Shown: in pieces, positions 10,938 to 22,801 of the stretch
Numbering within the stretch: position 1 is the stretch's first letter
Layout of the letters: every line of letters starts with the position of its first letter
DNA from: Hyalella azteca
Taxonomy: Eukaryota > Arthropoda > Malacostraca > Amphipoda > Hyalellidae
Direction of reading: 5' to 3'
Length of the DNA stretch: 64,000 nt
NCBI RefSeq assembly: GCF_000764305.2
Contig: NW_025945864.1
Coordinates: 135,952-199,951 of the forward strand
Notes under the pieces: model-generated
The model's database searches: none
Told to the model about the DNA's origin: nothing
Seen by the model: the letters and a program-made list of their open reading frames with translations, nothing else
Made by a program: the position numbers and the translations under genes

Positions 10938-12570
10938 GCATTCGCACCTCGTAAATGGCTTTTCATGGCCGAGATATGGAATTCACGGCTCGGTGAAATA
11001 GAATCACGGCTTGTAGAAATGGAATCACGGCTGGCAAATCCATAAAACCACGGCTCGAAAAATTCAGTCGCGGCTTGCCAAGTAGATATATTCCATACTA
11101 GTTCAAAAGAACCTGGTCTTATGTCATTTTGAACCGATCAATGCTTCTTTATGGACTGATCGTAAAACACACCTTCACTGGCAAAAGCTTTCACACTTCT
11201 GAAGAGCCACTATGCAGAGGGCATAGTGACAAACCAGAGATTTTTTAGAATCAGTTCAGTTTTAATTTCCTTATTTACCCAAGATTTAAATCAATTTCTT
11301 ATGTATGATGATGCTGCATGCTGGTATCCAGGATACTTTACTGGTCTACTTATAGGACTCAAAAATGAACTTGAGGGAGAGTCTAAAAAACACTCTGCTT
11401 TGCCACTATGGGCCAGAGGGTCAGGATGGAATTCTAAAATTTACAGTTCATATATTATTTTCGTTACACCTAGACCAGTTTTTCAATACAACATTATTTG
11501 AGGCAAAAAAATTAACTTCTTATAGGCTTAGAATTTGAATGCATGCATCGATTTGAAATCCTATACCCATAGTATACAAGTCATAGAGCCTAAATTTTTA
11601 ATATCTATGTAAAAAATGTAAGTTTCTGCATGGATTATAATGCTGTTAACATTAACAAACTTTGAATTATCTCTGGTACGAGAAATACTTGCTTAAATAA
11701 TTTTATTTTTAATATAAGCAACGCTGCGACTGGATGCAACAATCGGTTCGCAAGAACCAACATAGCCCTGAACAACAGTAATTTCGATTGATGTTAATTT
11801 CTAAGTTAAAATGTATTTAGCCAATATTTCTTGCATCAGAGATACTTTTAAGTATTTCAATGATAACAGCATCAAAATTCACAGAAAAATGTAAAGTTTT
11901 AATAGGTTTTACACTGAAATTTACGCTCCTAGTCCAAAGAACTGAGACCGATTTCAATTCAAAAATGACTAAATTGAATCCATCGCGCTTACTGGCACCT
12001 CTCAGTCTCACAGCTGATTGCCATTGCAGTGCATTTTTTTAGCTTAAGTTGCCATTTGCCAATACGTATTTAATGTAGTTTTCTGTAGTTCCGTTGGTAC
12101 AAAACTTACAAAACAACGTTGAATTATTGATTGCTAATTTCTTGCATTAGGTTAATTTTTATGATTCAAATTAATCATAGAAGTTCTATCTCCATAATTC
12201 CATCATTTTTTCCATGCTGAATTAATATTACTCATAGAAGGTTCACATACAGGCTACAGTGATACAGATGCCAGCGCTAGCAGCGGCACTGAAATGAACT
12301 ACTTTATTGTTAGTATCTTGACTAGAAATATAATAATATCGTATTCTATTTAGGTCCGGTCTCTTTAAGTGTTCCAGCAACATATTTTCCATTACCAATT
12401 ATTTAAATGTATTAACTTGTGGTGCAGTAAGACAGGGGAGGAAATCATCTACTCTGTGAGCCGCGACTGGATTTTTTGAGCCGCGAACTAACAAATTTTC
12501 AAGCCGTACGTCTATTTCTCAAGCCGTGGAAAGCCATTCTTGAACCGCGAAGTTACGAACTCTTGGCGGC
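10938..12570 (+). mobile_element. Composite non-autonomous repeat, copy A
   Basis: About 11090-12440 is found inverted at 18790-19850. Matched blocks include AGAACCTGGTCTTATGTCAT, CAGTGATACAGATGCCAGCG and GGTCCGGTCTCTTTAAGTG. The flanks (10938-11080 and 12450-12570) carry repeated CACGGCT/GAGCCGCGA motifs, as at 17870-18010. A different repeat is nested at 11205-11535. No transposase frame is present. TTCCTCCCCTG-like junctions and tandem subunits suggest a Helitron-like or satellite-bearing element, but the class is not established. Confidence 0.75.
11205..11535 (+). mobile_element. Nested repeat inside copy A
   Basis: CATAGTGACAAACCAGAGAT, then TTTTTTAGAATCAGTTCAG, then GGATACTTTACTGGTCTACT and TATAGGACTCAAAAATGA. 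The same order occurs at about 40090-40290, and the first block recurs inverted at about 43385-43430. It is absent from the inverted copy at 18790-19850, so it inserted after the two copies separated. Confidence 0.75.
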
Positions 12571-14059
12571 AATAGCACGCGCGAGGATCACGAATAAGTT
12601 CTATTTTTGCCCTGGAAATAGCAGTTAAACATTATGCCCCAATTCACATGTAGTTTAGCTCATGCTAATGCCTACCTTACAAGTTACAATATTGCAAAAA
12701 TATAACACGGTTTTACATGAGTCTGAGAGGCGAGTTCAAGATCTTCATCTTCGACATGACGTTCTTGCTGCTGTCACAATATGAGTATGAGTATGACAAG
12801 AGCGTGGTACTAAACCGCAGACTTGAATATTTTGTGGAATGATAAATTCTATGATACAGAAAAAAAGTCGAACATACAAAGTCCGGGAAACACTTGTTAA
12901 GATGTTTTGACCAACCAGTGAACAAAAACGGTTCACCTGCAATGAAATATAAGCTCAAACAAAATAACTTAAAAAGGCTACCTTACAGCTATGACTAATA
13001 TAATTAAAGAAACAAAAATCCTTAACATGATTGAGACTCACGAGCAATTTATGACGTGTGTTGTGTGATTCTAGGCAAAAATTCATTTGCGACGATAAAC
13101 ATCTTATAAAAATTTCAGTTTTTTCAATGGAAGGTAAATGTGAGTTAATTTGCGTTAAGAAAATATTTAGACCAACATGAAATTTTGTAGATAGGCCTGC
13201 ACTACACACAGCTCGTTTTGCAGGCTCTAAATGTTTACGAATTCTTGGGCCATACATACATTCAAAATGCGCATCATTTATTTTTAATTCAAATGGAAAT
13301 GAGCATGATGGAAGTCCTATTTGTTTGTCACACTTCAAGAAATAAATGAGAAAATAAACTACCTATAAAGCTAAATTCACGGTAAAAATTGTTCTCTCTT
13401 AACCTGGTACTCTTAACTTTTTATCCACATTGAGAAATTGACTTTTTATCCACATAGAGAAATTGAAAAAAAAAAGTTTCATCAGAAGAGCTTGAAAGAG
13501 GAAAGCCATTTGAAAGGGGAAAGAGAAATATCGTTCGAGAGGGTCGATTGTTGGAGACCAACACTGCCCTGCTTCGATAATACCACCTTGGTTCCTTCAT
13601 CCAATACTACGTATAGGTATGTAGCCTGCCCTTCAACACTTCTGTCCTTAAGTGTTGAATCCTTGAGTGTTTGCGGCTTTCAAATCCATTTAAAAAGCAG
13701 GAAACCAACCTGCTATAGTATGGCCTAGCATCATCTGCAAACGCACAAACATTTTTGCATCATTCGGACATTTAGTGCCACAGCCTTGCAGTGCATATGG
13801 TGCCTGCCACCGACAAGTCCTGTGCATTGAATCAGCCTATGATAAGTACGACCATTCATCGAAAGACGATTGATTTTGGAACATACCAATAGGTATCTGA
13901 AACCTAACCTCAGATGATGTGAGCTAAAAATTACGCAATATAATGATGTAACAAAAGTCATATTCCATCCGTTATTTGGTGGTGCATGTCAGATTTCAAG
14001 CAATTCCACTGACGAGCTGGGCTGATTGGTCGCAGTTTGTTGAGCACAGTTTAGTTAAG
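12571..14059. other. Intergenic stretch
   Basis: No convincing gene. The open frame at 12955-13338 (-) has no motif and no support from splice context. Confidence 0.4.
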
Positions 14060-14314
14060 GGCAAGGTGGCCCAGTGGCTATTATTTAGAGTACCAGAATT
14101 GGAGCAGAGAGGTGCGGGTTCAATCCCAGCTCTCCGTGATGGTTTTTGAATCGAATCTTCGAGGCCGGGGGGTTATGCACAGCCAAATTGGAGCAATGAG
14201 TTGCATGTTCAAGACCACAACAAAGTGTGAACGTTTTGCGATGTCGAGAATTAGCAAGAGGCCTATGGCGGAATAAACTCTGAAACCGCTAATACTATTA
14301 TTATATTATTATTG
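14060..14314 (+). mobile_element. tRNA-derived SINE (copy 1, with promoter boxes)
   Basis: An A box (TGGCCCAGTGG, 14067-14077) and a B box (GGTTCAATCC, 14117-14126) lie 50 bases apart, the internal RNA polymerase III promoter of a tRNA-like head. The body follows (CAAATTGGAGCAATGAGTTG ... GAATAAACTCTGAAACCGCT) and a (TTA)n-type tail. A diverged copy of the body and tail is at 25686-25885. The element is not a functional tRNA: no cloverleaf with matching acceptor stem was found. Confidence 0.75.
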
Positions 14315-15629
14315 TGTCATGGGCAGGTTACTGACGGCAGGCTTAAGCCGCCGCCGATGTGCGATCATGCACAGAAATGTGCTAGGCGTTCCATTCACGG
14401 TTAATTTGTGCACAAAATTGGTGGTTCACAGTTGCACTCATGTTTGATAAGTTAAACTCGTACAGTTATACATCTCCATCATGCCTCGCATCTTTACCAG
14501 CTGGCAGGAGACTTCTGGGAACTCAAGAAACCAGGTTTTGGGAGATAACCCCGACTTAACCAATACATATGTATAAATTATTGAGTGAAAAAAGACGTTC
14601 AGAGGCAAATTTGACAATTTATTTGAGGCAAAATAGTGTACAAGAATTAACGGTATTATTAGCATAGGAGAGGCATTGTCCTGATGCAAGACAAACCTTC
14701 TTTATTGTCCTAGTGACTTGGTTTGTTAGCACACCAGTACTTCCTTCTGTAAATCCATCAGTAATTGATTATTACCTCATTATAGCTATATAGGTATAGC
14801 TTAAGAGTCCCAATCGATACAGACCTTGGCAGACGGGTGCGTAAGACCGTAGCAAACAGGCGCAGTGATATCACAGCATACAGGTGCGGTGAGATCGTAG
14901 CGAACAGGCACGGCCAGATGGTAGCACACAGGCGTGTTGGGAACAGGCCTCTCTTCGACTTGCCTGCTTCCAGTTCCATGCCCTCATCCATGCCTGCTTC
15001 TGTTCTTTGAGGATCTGGAAAATAATGAGAGATGAATACATCGTGTAAATCAAGTGTCCTTAAGAATGCCGGTTCTCGTAGACATTACAACAACATTCTA
15101 TTCATTTTGGAAATGCGTTGCAACGTACTATCTTGTATGCACTCACTCTAATTCTGTTGAATGACAATCCAACACCAAGTTATGATATCTTTGGTAGATA
15201 AACAAATTTTTATAAGTGAATAATTTTTGAAAGTTGGTCAAGTTGAAAACATAATCTTGTCATATATACTATCGATTGAATTTGTTCAAAATGCATGATG
15301 CCATTTGGTATGGAAAATCCTTATGCCATAATGCGTGGAAAGTGATCACTGATCAAATATCTGAACTTTCTTGGAACTATAGAACTATAGTCAAAAGATC
15401 AATAAAATTATTTCAATCATTTAAAATTAGTTCATTTAATCACCTGAATGCGAGAAGACAAGTGTGGGCTTGCCGTTTAAGAGCAAGCCTCAAAGTCATT
15501 GGCCAAGTAGCCAGTAATATCGCTGCTTGTCTCCTCAGGCATGCACATTCACTTGGAAACCTGAAATAAAAGGCCGGTATCAGGTAATGAATTCCACAAG
15601 ATACTAGAAAGCTAACATGAATAACATAA
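14315..15629. other. Intergenic stretch with one minisatellite
   Basis: Apart from the 24-bp minisatellite at 14822-14941 nothing was recognised. Open frames there follow the repeat period and are not considered genes. Confidence 0.4.
14822..14941. repeat. 24-bp minisatellite (about five degenerate units)
   Basis: Units begin at 14846, 14870, 14894 and 14918, for example ATCGTAGCGAACAGGCACGG and ATCACAGCATACAGGTGCGG. A partial unit precedes them. Confidence 0.7.
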
Positions 15630-15826
15630 GGGTACGCACACAGTAAAAGCAGGTTACCAGCGTGCTGGTTACCTGCTCAGGCTGGCGCCTGAAACCATAG
15701 AGTACTGAAGCGTATTCGTACAGGTTTTCACTGTGAACACTTACATTATTATCCTATGTTCATTCTTGTGGCAGGTTGGAGCAGGTTACCCGTGCGGGCA
15801 AACCTGCTTTCACTGTGTGCGTACCC
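15630..15826 (+). mobile_element. PIF/Harbinger-type MITE, 197 bp (copy 1)
   Basis: Starts GGGTACGCACACAGTAAAAG and ends CTTTCACTGTGTGCGTACCC, so the terminal inverted repeats are about 25 bp. It is flanked by TAA on both sides (15627-15629, 15827-15829), the 3-bp target duplication of PIF/Harbinger elements. Subterminal GCAGGTTACC/GGTTACCTGC repeats make it partly self-complementary. No coding capacity. Confidence 0.88.
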
Positions 15827-15966
15827 TAACACTTGAGGATCGGGAAATGTGACTAAGGCGTTAGGGATAAGTAAGACACAATCTGTCTAGAGAAAAGTAT
15901 CTTGATACGGGGTGGTAATACATGAGAGTTACGATACAGAGGTATAAGCTACGGCGTCGACCGTTA

Positions 15967-16163
15967 GGGTACGCACACAGTGAAAGCAGGATTGCCCGCG
16001 CGGGCAACCTGCTCCAACCTACCACAAGAATGAACATAGGATAATAGTGTAAGTGTTCACAGTGAAAACCTGTACGAATAGGCTTCTGTATTCTATGGCT
16101 TCAGGCGCCAGCCTGAGCAGGTAACCAGCACGCTGGCAACCTGCTTTCACTGTGTGCGTACCC
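15967..16163 (-). mobile_element. PIF/Harbinger-type MITE, 197 bp (copy 2, opposite orientation)
   Basis: Reverse-complement copy of 15630-15826, of identical length, with its own TTA duplications (15964-15966, 16164-16166). Internal landmarks (AGCCTGAGCAGGTAACCAGC, ATGAACATAGGATAATAGTG) occur inverted in the first copy. Confidence 0.88.
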
Positions 16164-16166
16164 TTA

Positions 16167-17869
16167 GGTCAGAAAACTCGACCGAGAGCTACATTGCGAG
16201 GGGCTTACTAAGGTTCAAATCGGAGGTTACTTACTAAGGTTACTACTATGTGGGGCTTACTAAGGTTCCCAACCCAGTTATAGACATCGTACCTCCGTTC
16301 ACGGAGTTCTTGTCCTCGTGACACATGACTCAGCATCTGAGGCAAGCTCTCAGTGACACCGTGGACTCGTAGCTAACTTTGCTTATAAACATATAATTTT
16401 ATATATGCTAAAAAATTAAAATTTATATAAACATGTAAATTTTAAGTAGCTTATAAACATTTTAAAAAGTCCCGTTCCATTCCACAGTAAGCCTAACTAA
16501 GGCTCACTTAGTATGGGATTCTCATTTAACTCCAAAATTAAAATTAGAACAAAACTTAAAAGCTCTTCATATTTTTGAAAAAAATGTACAAAATATACCG
16601 TACACTGCAAGTATTGTGAATACACACACGATTATCCCTCAGGCCTCTATATGTACTCAACAGTCGCATTTCAAGCCACAACTAAACAAACTTAAAGGTA
16701 TAATGGCATGTCTTCTTTATGTGCTTTAGTAGTATGAATTCTAGCCAATTAAAATCCTTGTCATTGTTACTGACACGGTCACACCAAATATTTAAATAAG
16801 TATTTTCCGGATGTTTCATATCCAAGGGAACGAAAGTGGCTACTTTCCAATTGATATTCTAGACGTATATAAATTTTTTGCTATATTAAATTACACACCA
16901 AACGTACCATACCGATAGGCGGTAGTAAATTAGTCTTTTCCCTGTAATAGAATGAATGTAGCGTGGTGTAGTGCCTAATGTCTTTACTTTAGTGACGAAA
17001 TCAACTGAGCAGGTAACACTGCGGTGTTACTGATATTCCCTGGTGATATTCCCTCCATCAAAGTTACGAACATGCACTTTGCAGTGGGCATCACAACGGG
17101 AAACATTTCTCGCTCAATAAATGATGTTTTTGCTTACAGTTGAACACTCCTTGTAAAACACTTTTTTTCATGTTATGAAAATATGGTATCCATTAGTAAC
17201 GTAGTCACTGTCACCTGTCAGTGTCAGCACTGTCAAGTTAGTGGCTTTGGTTTCATCGAAGTTTGAACTACCAAACTTGCAGTCCGACCTCAATTCAGGA
17301 TGGTAAACGTTTTTGGTCAATAAATTTGTACGCGGTATAAACTATTCAATAGTTTTCCATTGAATTAAAAACGAGTAATGAAATTTTCTAGAAATAATTT
17401 AGAAGTACATAGATTAGAGGCTTAAAATTGAAACAGTACTACATTATAGCTTAGAAGCATCGGTCATATATTATTTCTTCCAAGTTTCGTGGACAGACAG
17501 AATGCGGCTGGTAAGGTAAGGCGTAATCAGGATAGTCTTCCGAACTTTACAATTGAATCATGTTAAAGACCATTCACAAATCACAATACAATTCTACTAC
17601 TAATCTATGTTCTGTTTGAAACGAACTATTGATAAGGCCATATGTATGTGACGATAAGAATACTTACAGTTATCAAGCCACCATGCATCGCCGGCCGGCG
17701 CCAAGACTACGTAGTTGTTGTGGAAACTGGATTAGGAGTTATCACTGCACATCCGCACGTGGAAACAACATGAGCTCAAATGATACAGTGATACGTTTCT
17801 TCATCTACATCGGCCGGTGGCCCGGTGCATGATTCTTTATAGTTTTGCAGCTGACAACTGCCAAACCGC
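16167..17869. other. Intergenic stretch
   Basis: AT-rich; no gene, RNA or repeat family recognised apart from a short local GGGGCTTACTAAGGTTC duplication near 16200-16270. Confidence 0.4.
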
Positions 17870-18290
17870 AGGCTTGCCCCTCCCCCACACGTCACGTGAC
17901 CCATTTTGGAGTCACGACATTTCTAAATCAATATATTTACCCGACTTCCGAGCCGCGACATTTCAAACTTACCTAAAAATGGGAGATCTCGGGCCGCGCA
18001 ATTTCCGTAAAAAGTAGGTAGACGTTTTCCTCCCCTGCAGTAAGATATTAAATTGTTTGAATTCTAAACAAAGATTATGCTTCCACATCCAGATGCTAGC
18101 GCCAGCAGTGGCAACCAAAGGAACTATTTTATTGTTTAGTATATATATATATATATATACTATATAATTATAATAATAACAATATATCATTCTGCTTAGG
18201 CACAGTCTCTCAAAATGTTGCAGAAACACATTTTCCATTACTAATTATTTACATTTATTTGTTTGTGGTACAGCGAAATATTGCATTTTT
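17870..18290 (+). mobile_element. Composite repeat, partial copy C
   Basis: Carries the GAGCCGCGACATTTC/GGGCCGCGCAATTTC flank motif, the TTCCTCCCCTGCAGTAAG junction and the ATGCTAGCGCCAGCAGTGG block seen in copies A and B. It also contains an (AT)n microsatellite at about 18139-18160. Its 18035-18135 part is exactly mirrored at about 18693-18790. Confidence 0.65.
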
Positions 18291-18664
18291 TTCACAGTCG
18301 ATGTAGCTACCACGTGTTCTTGTGTGTGACGTCACCATAGTGGAATTCTATGAAGAGAGGTACTTTTGGCGGTCCACTGCCATGTTTTGGTCTTAACCCT
18401 TTGCAAGGCCCCATGCCCTTGGCCCTTGGGCCTCTCTTGCAAGTTGCAATGGTCTAAACTCAACAGTTCGACCCCCTTCTCTCATCACAACTCCCCTTAG
18501 AAATATGTGGAGTTTCGAAATTGATAGTAATAAATCGATAAATATTTGAACTGAGAAATTCCTTAGTTACTTACGTTGGTTCCAGAATGATATCAATGAC
18601 ATAAAAAATGACAATAACATTGGTTAAGCCTCAGCCATGATTCTAGGCTTCTAGCTCTGCTCAG

Positions 18665-19850
18665 TCCTTACACTTTTACCTCATAATATATACTAAACAA
18701 TAAAATAGTTCCTTTGGTTGCCACTGCTGGCGCTAGCATCTGGATGTGGAAGCATAATCTTTGTTTAGAATTCAAACAATTTAATATCTTACTGCACCAC
18801 AAGTTAATACATTTAAATAATTGGTAATGGAAAATATGTTGCTGGAACACTTTAAGAGACCGGACCTAAATAGAATACAATATTATTATATTTTTAGTCA
18901 AGATACTAACAATAAAGTAGTTCATTTCAGTGCCGCTGCTAGCGCTGGCATCTGTATCACTGTAGCCTGTATGTGAACCTTCTATGAGTAATATTAATTC
19001 AGCATGGAAAAAATGATGGAATTATGGAGATAGAACTTCTATGATTAATTTGAATCATAAAAATTAACCTAATGCAAGAAATTAGCAATCAATAATTCAA
19101 TGTTGTTTTGTAAGTTTTGTACCAACAGAACTACAGAAAACTACATTAAATACGTATTGGCAAATGGCAACTTAGGCTAAAAAAATGCACTGCAACGGCA
19201 ATCAGCTGTGAGACTGAGAGAAGGTGCCAGAAAGCGCGATGGATTCAATTTAGTCATTTTTTATTTGAAATAGGTCTCAGTTCTTTGGACTAGGAGCGTA
19301 AATTTCAGTGTAAAACCTATTAAAACTTTACATTTCTCTGTGGATTTTGATGCTGTTATCATTGAAATACTTGAAAGTATCTCTGATGCAAGAAATATTG
19401 GTTAAATACTTTTTAATTTAGAAATTAACATCAATCGAAATTACTGTTGTTCAGGGCTATGTTGGTTCTTGCGAACCGATTGTTGCATCCAGTTGCAGTG
19501 TCGCTTATATTAAAAATAAAATTATTTAAGCAAGTATTTCTTGCACCAGAGATAATTCAAAGTTTGTTAATGTTAACAGCATTATAATCCATGCAAAAAC
19601 TTACATTTTTTACATAGATATTAAAAATTTAGGCTCTATGACTTGTATACTATGGGTATAGGATTTCAAATCGATGCATGCATTCAAATTCAAATAAGGC
19701 CCACCCACCCACAGCCGCCCACCAGTGTAGCAGTCAGCTCACCTCTCTTCAGAAGTGTGAAAGCTTTTGCCAGTGAAGGTGTGTTTTACGATCGGTCCAT
19801 AAAGAAGCATTGATCGGTTCAAAATGACATAAGACCAGGTTCTTTTGAAT
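18665..19850 (-). mobile_element. Composite repeat, inverted copy B
   Basis: Reverse complement of copy A (11090-12440) without its nested insert, and of copy C at its left end. Two related subunits sit in tandem: GCCACTGCTGGCGCTAGCAT at 18720-18739 and GTGCCGCTGCTAGCGCTGGC near 18930. A separate ~40-base insert (GGCCCACCCACCCACAGCCG) interrupts it at about 19698-19740. No transposase. Confidence 0.75.
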
Positions 19851-20414
19851 AACCTATAGAATTGCACCATGGTTGGGAGTCCATGAGCCCTCTTTTGTTA
19901 GTTATTCTAGTTGGTAAAATTGTAATGGCAATTTTAGTTTGGAGAGACATTTAGCAACAACTGTTTGATATTCTCATATTTCCAGGAGGTTCTAATCTTG
20001 AATTTCAGTCTTTGAAGATCAACACTTTGAAGATTTGATTTCAGTCCTTGAAGATCAGTATTGCTATTAGCAATTTTTATAATCCAAGTAATAATATAGG
20101 TAGCCCATGAAAAAATTAATTGAATGTTTAATTAATTGAATTAATTTGTCACTGGAAGATCCATAGAAACAGTGGTTGAGGCCTTGTCCCTATGTCCCTT
20201 AAATGATGGTAGCTTTCCTATGTATATACACAATCAACATGGTACTTACTACATGTTGTTTGGACCTAGCCATTTTGATTTCAAATTTGTCTACTTGTGC
20301 CTTTCTTATACAAGGGCCAGATCTGGGAGAGACCATTTTCCTATTTGCTGCAAAATGGGCATTAAAATTAGGTCTCCTGAGAAGAGCTAAAAATTTTCTT
20401 TTGCAAGTTGTGAA
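19851..20414. other. Intergenic stretch
   Basis: Nothing recognised. Confidence 0.4.
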
Positions 20415-20418
20415 TTAA

Positions 20419-21907
20419 CCCATTAATGCCAAGAATTCTTTTCAGAAATTTTTTCTGGTTTCCTGTGAAAATATCGCTTGTATTGATAATAAATCAAAAA
20501 GAGTAATAAATCAAGAAATTTGTTCAAATATTTATTTTGTCTGTTATATATAAAAAAATGTTAACTTGGTTCCTTATCAAACCGCTCTGCAGTAATACAT
20601 ACCTATAAGAAAAATTTGAAATTTCCAAATTTCATCAAATAACACTCATTTTAAAGGTAAATAATAAATGAAAGTGGTTCATAATGGACATTATGTAACT
20701 GCTGTTAAACCAGTCCTATATAATACATACTAGAATATATGGTATTCCAATCTTTAGTCTGGAATGCTTCAATCCATTCAGAATTAATAGGAAGGTTGCA
20801 CATTTTACTAATGTAATGGGTGCATTGTCCACATTGTGTGCACTGGCAGTGTTTTTGATCTCCCTTTGCTGACCAATGTTAGTGATTGTTATATTGGACT
20901 TCATCAAGGATCAAAATAGAATGGTGCCATATAGACACTGATTTTCCAGGGATTCCTGCAGTATGGTTTTTTCTACCCAATGTTCACAACAAGTAATTGT
21001 AATAGCTATTCTTTTTCAAAAGTTATTTGAGAAGCCTGATCAAACAAAATAGATGTCACATATAATATGTTAGCCTGAGACAGAATTGTATCTTGTTAAT
21101 CATTTCCATGCCAACATTTGATCCGTGTTGTAGCCCATGACTAGGTATCTTTTTGTATTAGATCCACAGTATATATGGCTTTTCATGCAGAAGAATACCA
21201 TCTGGTTTTCTTGGGGCCCATGGCATATATCTGAATATCATGGGCTTGCCTCATATATTGTATATTGTTTATCATCATGTCCACCATAGTTCATTGTCTT
21301 CACTGTCAATGTTATAAAATGTCTTGTTTAATTACTGTTGCTAGAATGACTATCCTTGTAGACGATCAAATTTGCAAATGACTGCGTCATCTGAGCCATC
21401 TGAATTGTAGTCTGTTTTGTCTGTTGCTTTTTTTTTGATGGGAGGTTCAATAGGAGATAATTTATTTTCATGCTCTTCTTCTCTTGAAAGCTCAAGTATT
21501 TCATCAAGCAATAATATGCTAAAAATCCCAAAAAATATAGTATATATATTAGAAACAACAGTAGTAACTCTTGATGAAAAACTGTAATGTGTTCAACTTA
21601 GTTCCTAATATTTAACCTTTTGGTTTATATACACCTAACAGCTCTAAAGATAGATATTTACAAATAGATAACAGAAAAACTGCATATCGAACTTCAAATA
21701 AATAATTTCAAAATAGAAATAACTTTTTGCACCACAAAGTTACCATATGTTGGAAAAATTCATACTGATAGGGGTTGATACATTTTTCACTAGCAGCATT
21801 TCTAGTCTCTGCAGCTAGTGGCTTCTGGCTTGTAACTTGTAATTTCATCATCATCAAATCTATTACTTTATATGAAATATCAATTTAAGCAGTGCAGACA
21901 TTAATGG
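20419..21907 (-). mobile_element. Degenerate piggyBac element
   Basis: TTAA target sites flank it (20415-20418, 21908-21911) and the ends are inverted: CCCATTAATGCC... against CCATTAATGTC... read from the other side. The minus strand keeps pieces of a transposase. The N-terminal part (about 21370-21545) is acidic, DEILELSREEEHENKLSP then NSDGSDDAVICKFDR. The C-terminal part (about 20740-20880) is Cys-rich, KGDQKHCQCTQCGQCTHY then KMCNLPINSEWIEAFQTKDW, resembling the terminal zinc-binding domain of piggyBac transposases. Stops and frameshifts lie between, and at 1.49 kb it is shorter than intact elements, so the DDD core is largely lost. Called from reading, not alignment. Confidence 0.7.
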
Positions 21908-21911
21908 TTAA

Positions 21912-22801
21912 GTTATGTACAAATTTTGTTGATTATGGGAATTTTCCGCGATTTTTCCAGGAATGTCTTTATTATATGGGCTACGCAATCAGCAATGCTA
22001 AGTAAAGTTATACAAGCTGGAATTTATTTCCATGGAGCCCTGCCCTATTAATGTCCGATATAGGTTCGATCCCACATAAATAAAGAAAGCAATCCCACAT
22101 AAATATGTTTAACGACCGCTTCTCGAGCAAACTATCGTCACATTATTTCATTTAAAACAAGCAACACAAGCTCTCGTCATTTGCAGGCAACACGATATTT
22201 AGAACAATACAATGACATATTACTTAAATCAGTCTTCGACTTCAGACAAATTAACTAATAAGACACTCCGACACTGGCGGCAGAACGAGCCTCTCATTCA
22301 ACACATCTCTAAATTGATTGCTAACAAGTTGTGCTACAGCATTGTCACATTCATGCATTCACTCGACACTGATCACTGTCCTAATGACACAATTCATGAC
22401 AATAATCAAGATAATCAGAATAAACACAGAATCTCAGACAAGTGAAAGCACGAGAACGCTTAAGGGAGAACCACACGCTACGAGCGCGCAGCATGACTAA
22501 GTCGAGTGAGGCGTGAGCCAGCAGGGGCTGCCTTGCCCAATGCTATAATGGTCTGCCGCGGCAGAATACATTCAGCGTTTACATTTTATTTTAACACGTT
22601 CAAGTGAACGTGACAGCTTGTTCTTGGTGTATTACCATTGAGCTAAGGATTTTCCCATCTGTATCTGGTGGATATATTTGTAAACGAGTTATTATTGTTC
22701 CATTGTCAAAAATGTTAATTTCTAAATTTCCATTCATGTAAAAAACAGTTTGTCTGCTGTAGGAACAGTTTTTAATATTGTTTTTTTTTTCTTATTTCCA
22801 G
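21912..22801. other. Region upstream of the CCCH/SUMO-motif exon
   Basis: Probably promoter and intron sequence. The last 50 bases form a strong T-rich tract ending in the acceptor CTTATTTCCAG (22791-22801). No upstream coding exon was identified. Confidence 0.4.

Noticed and set aside
10397..11045. Open frames spanning the N gap at 10.4-11.0 kb
   Set aside because: They consist of unknown residues bridged across Ns between two different repeats.
12955..13338. 127-codon minus-strand frame
   Set aside because: No recognisable motif, no splice sites in a sensible place, and AT-rich codon content like the flanking non-coding DNA.
14060..14140. Functional tRNA gene at 14.06 kb
   Set aside because: A and B boxes are present but no acceptor-stem pairing or anticodon arm was found, and the sequence continues into a SINE body and tail.
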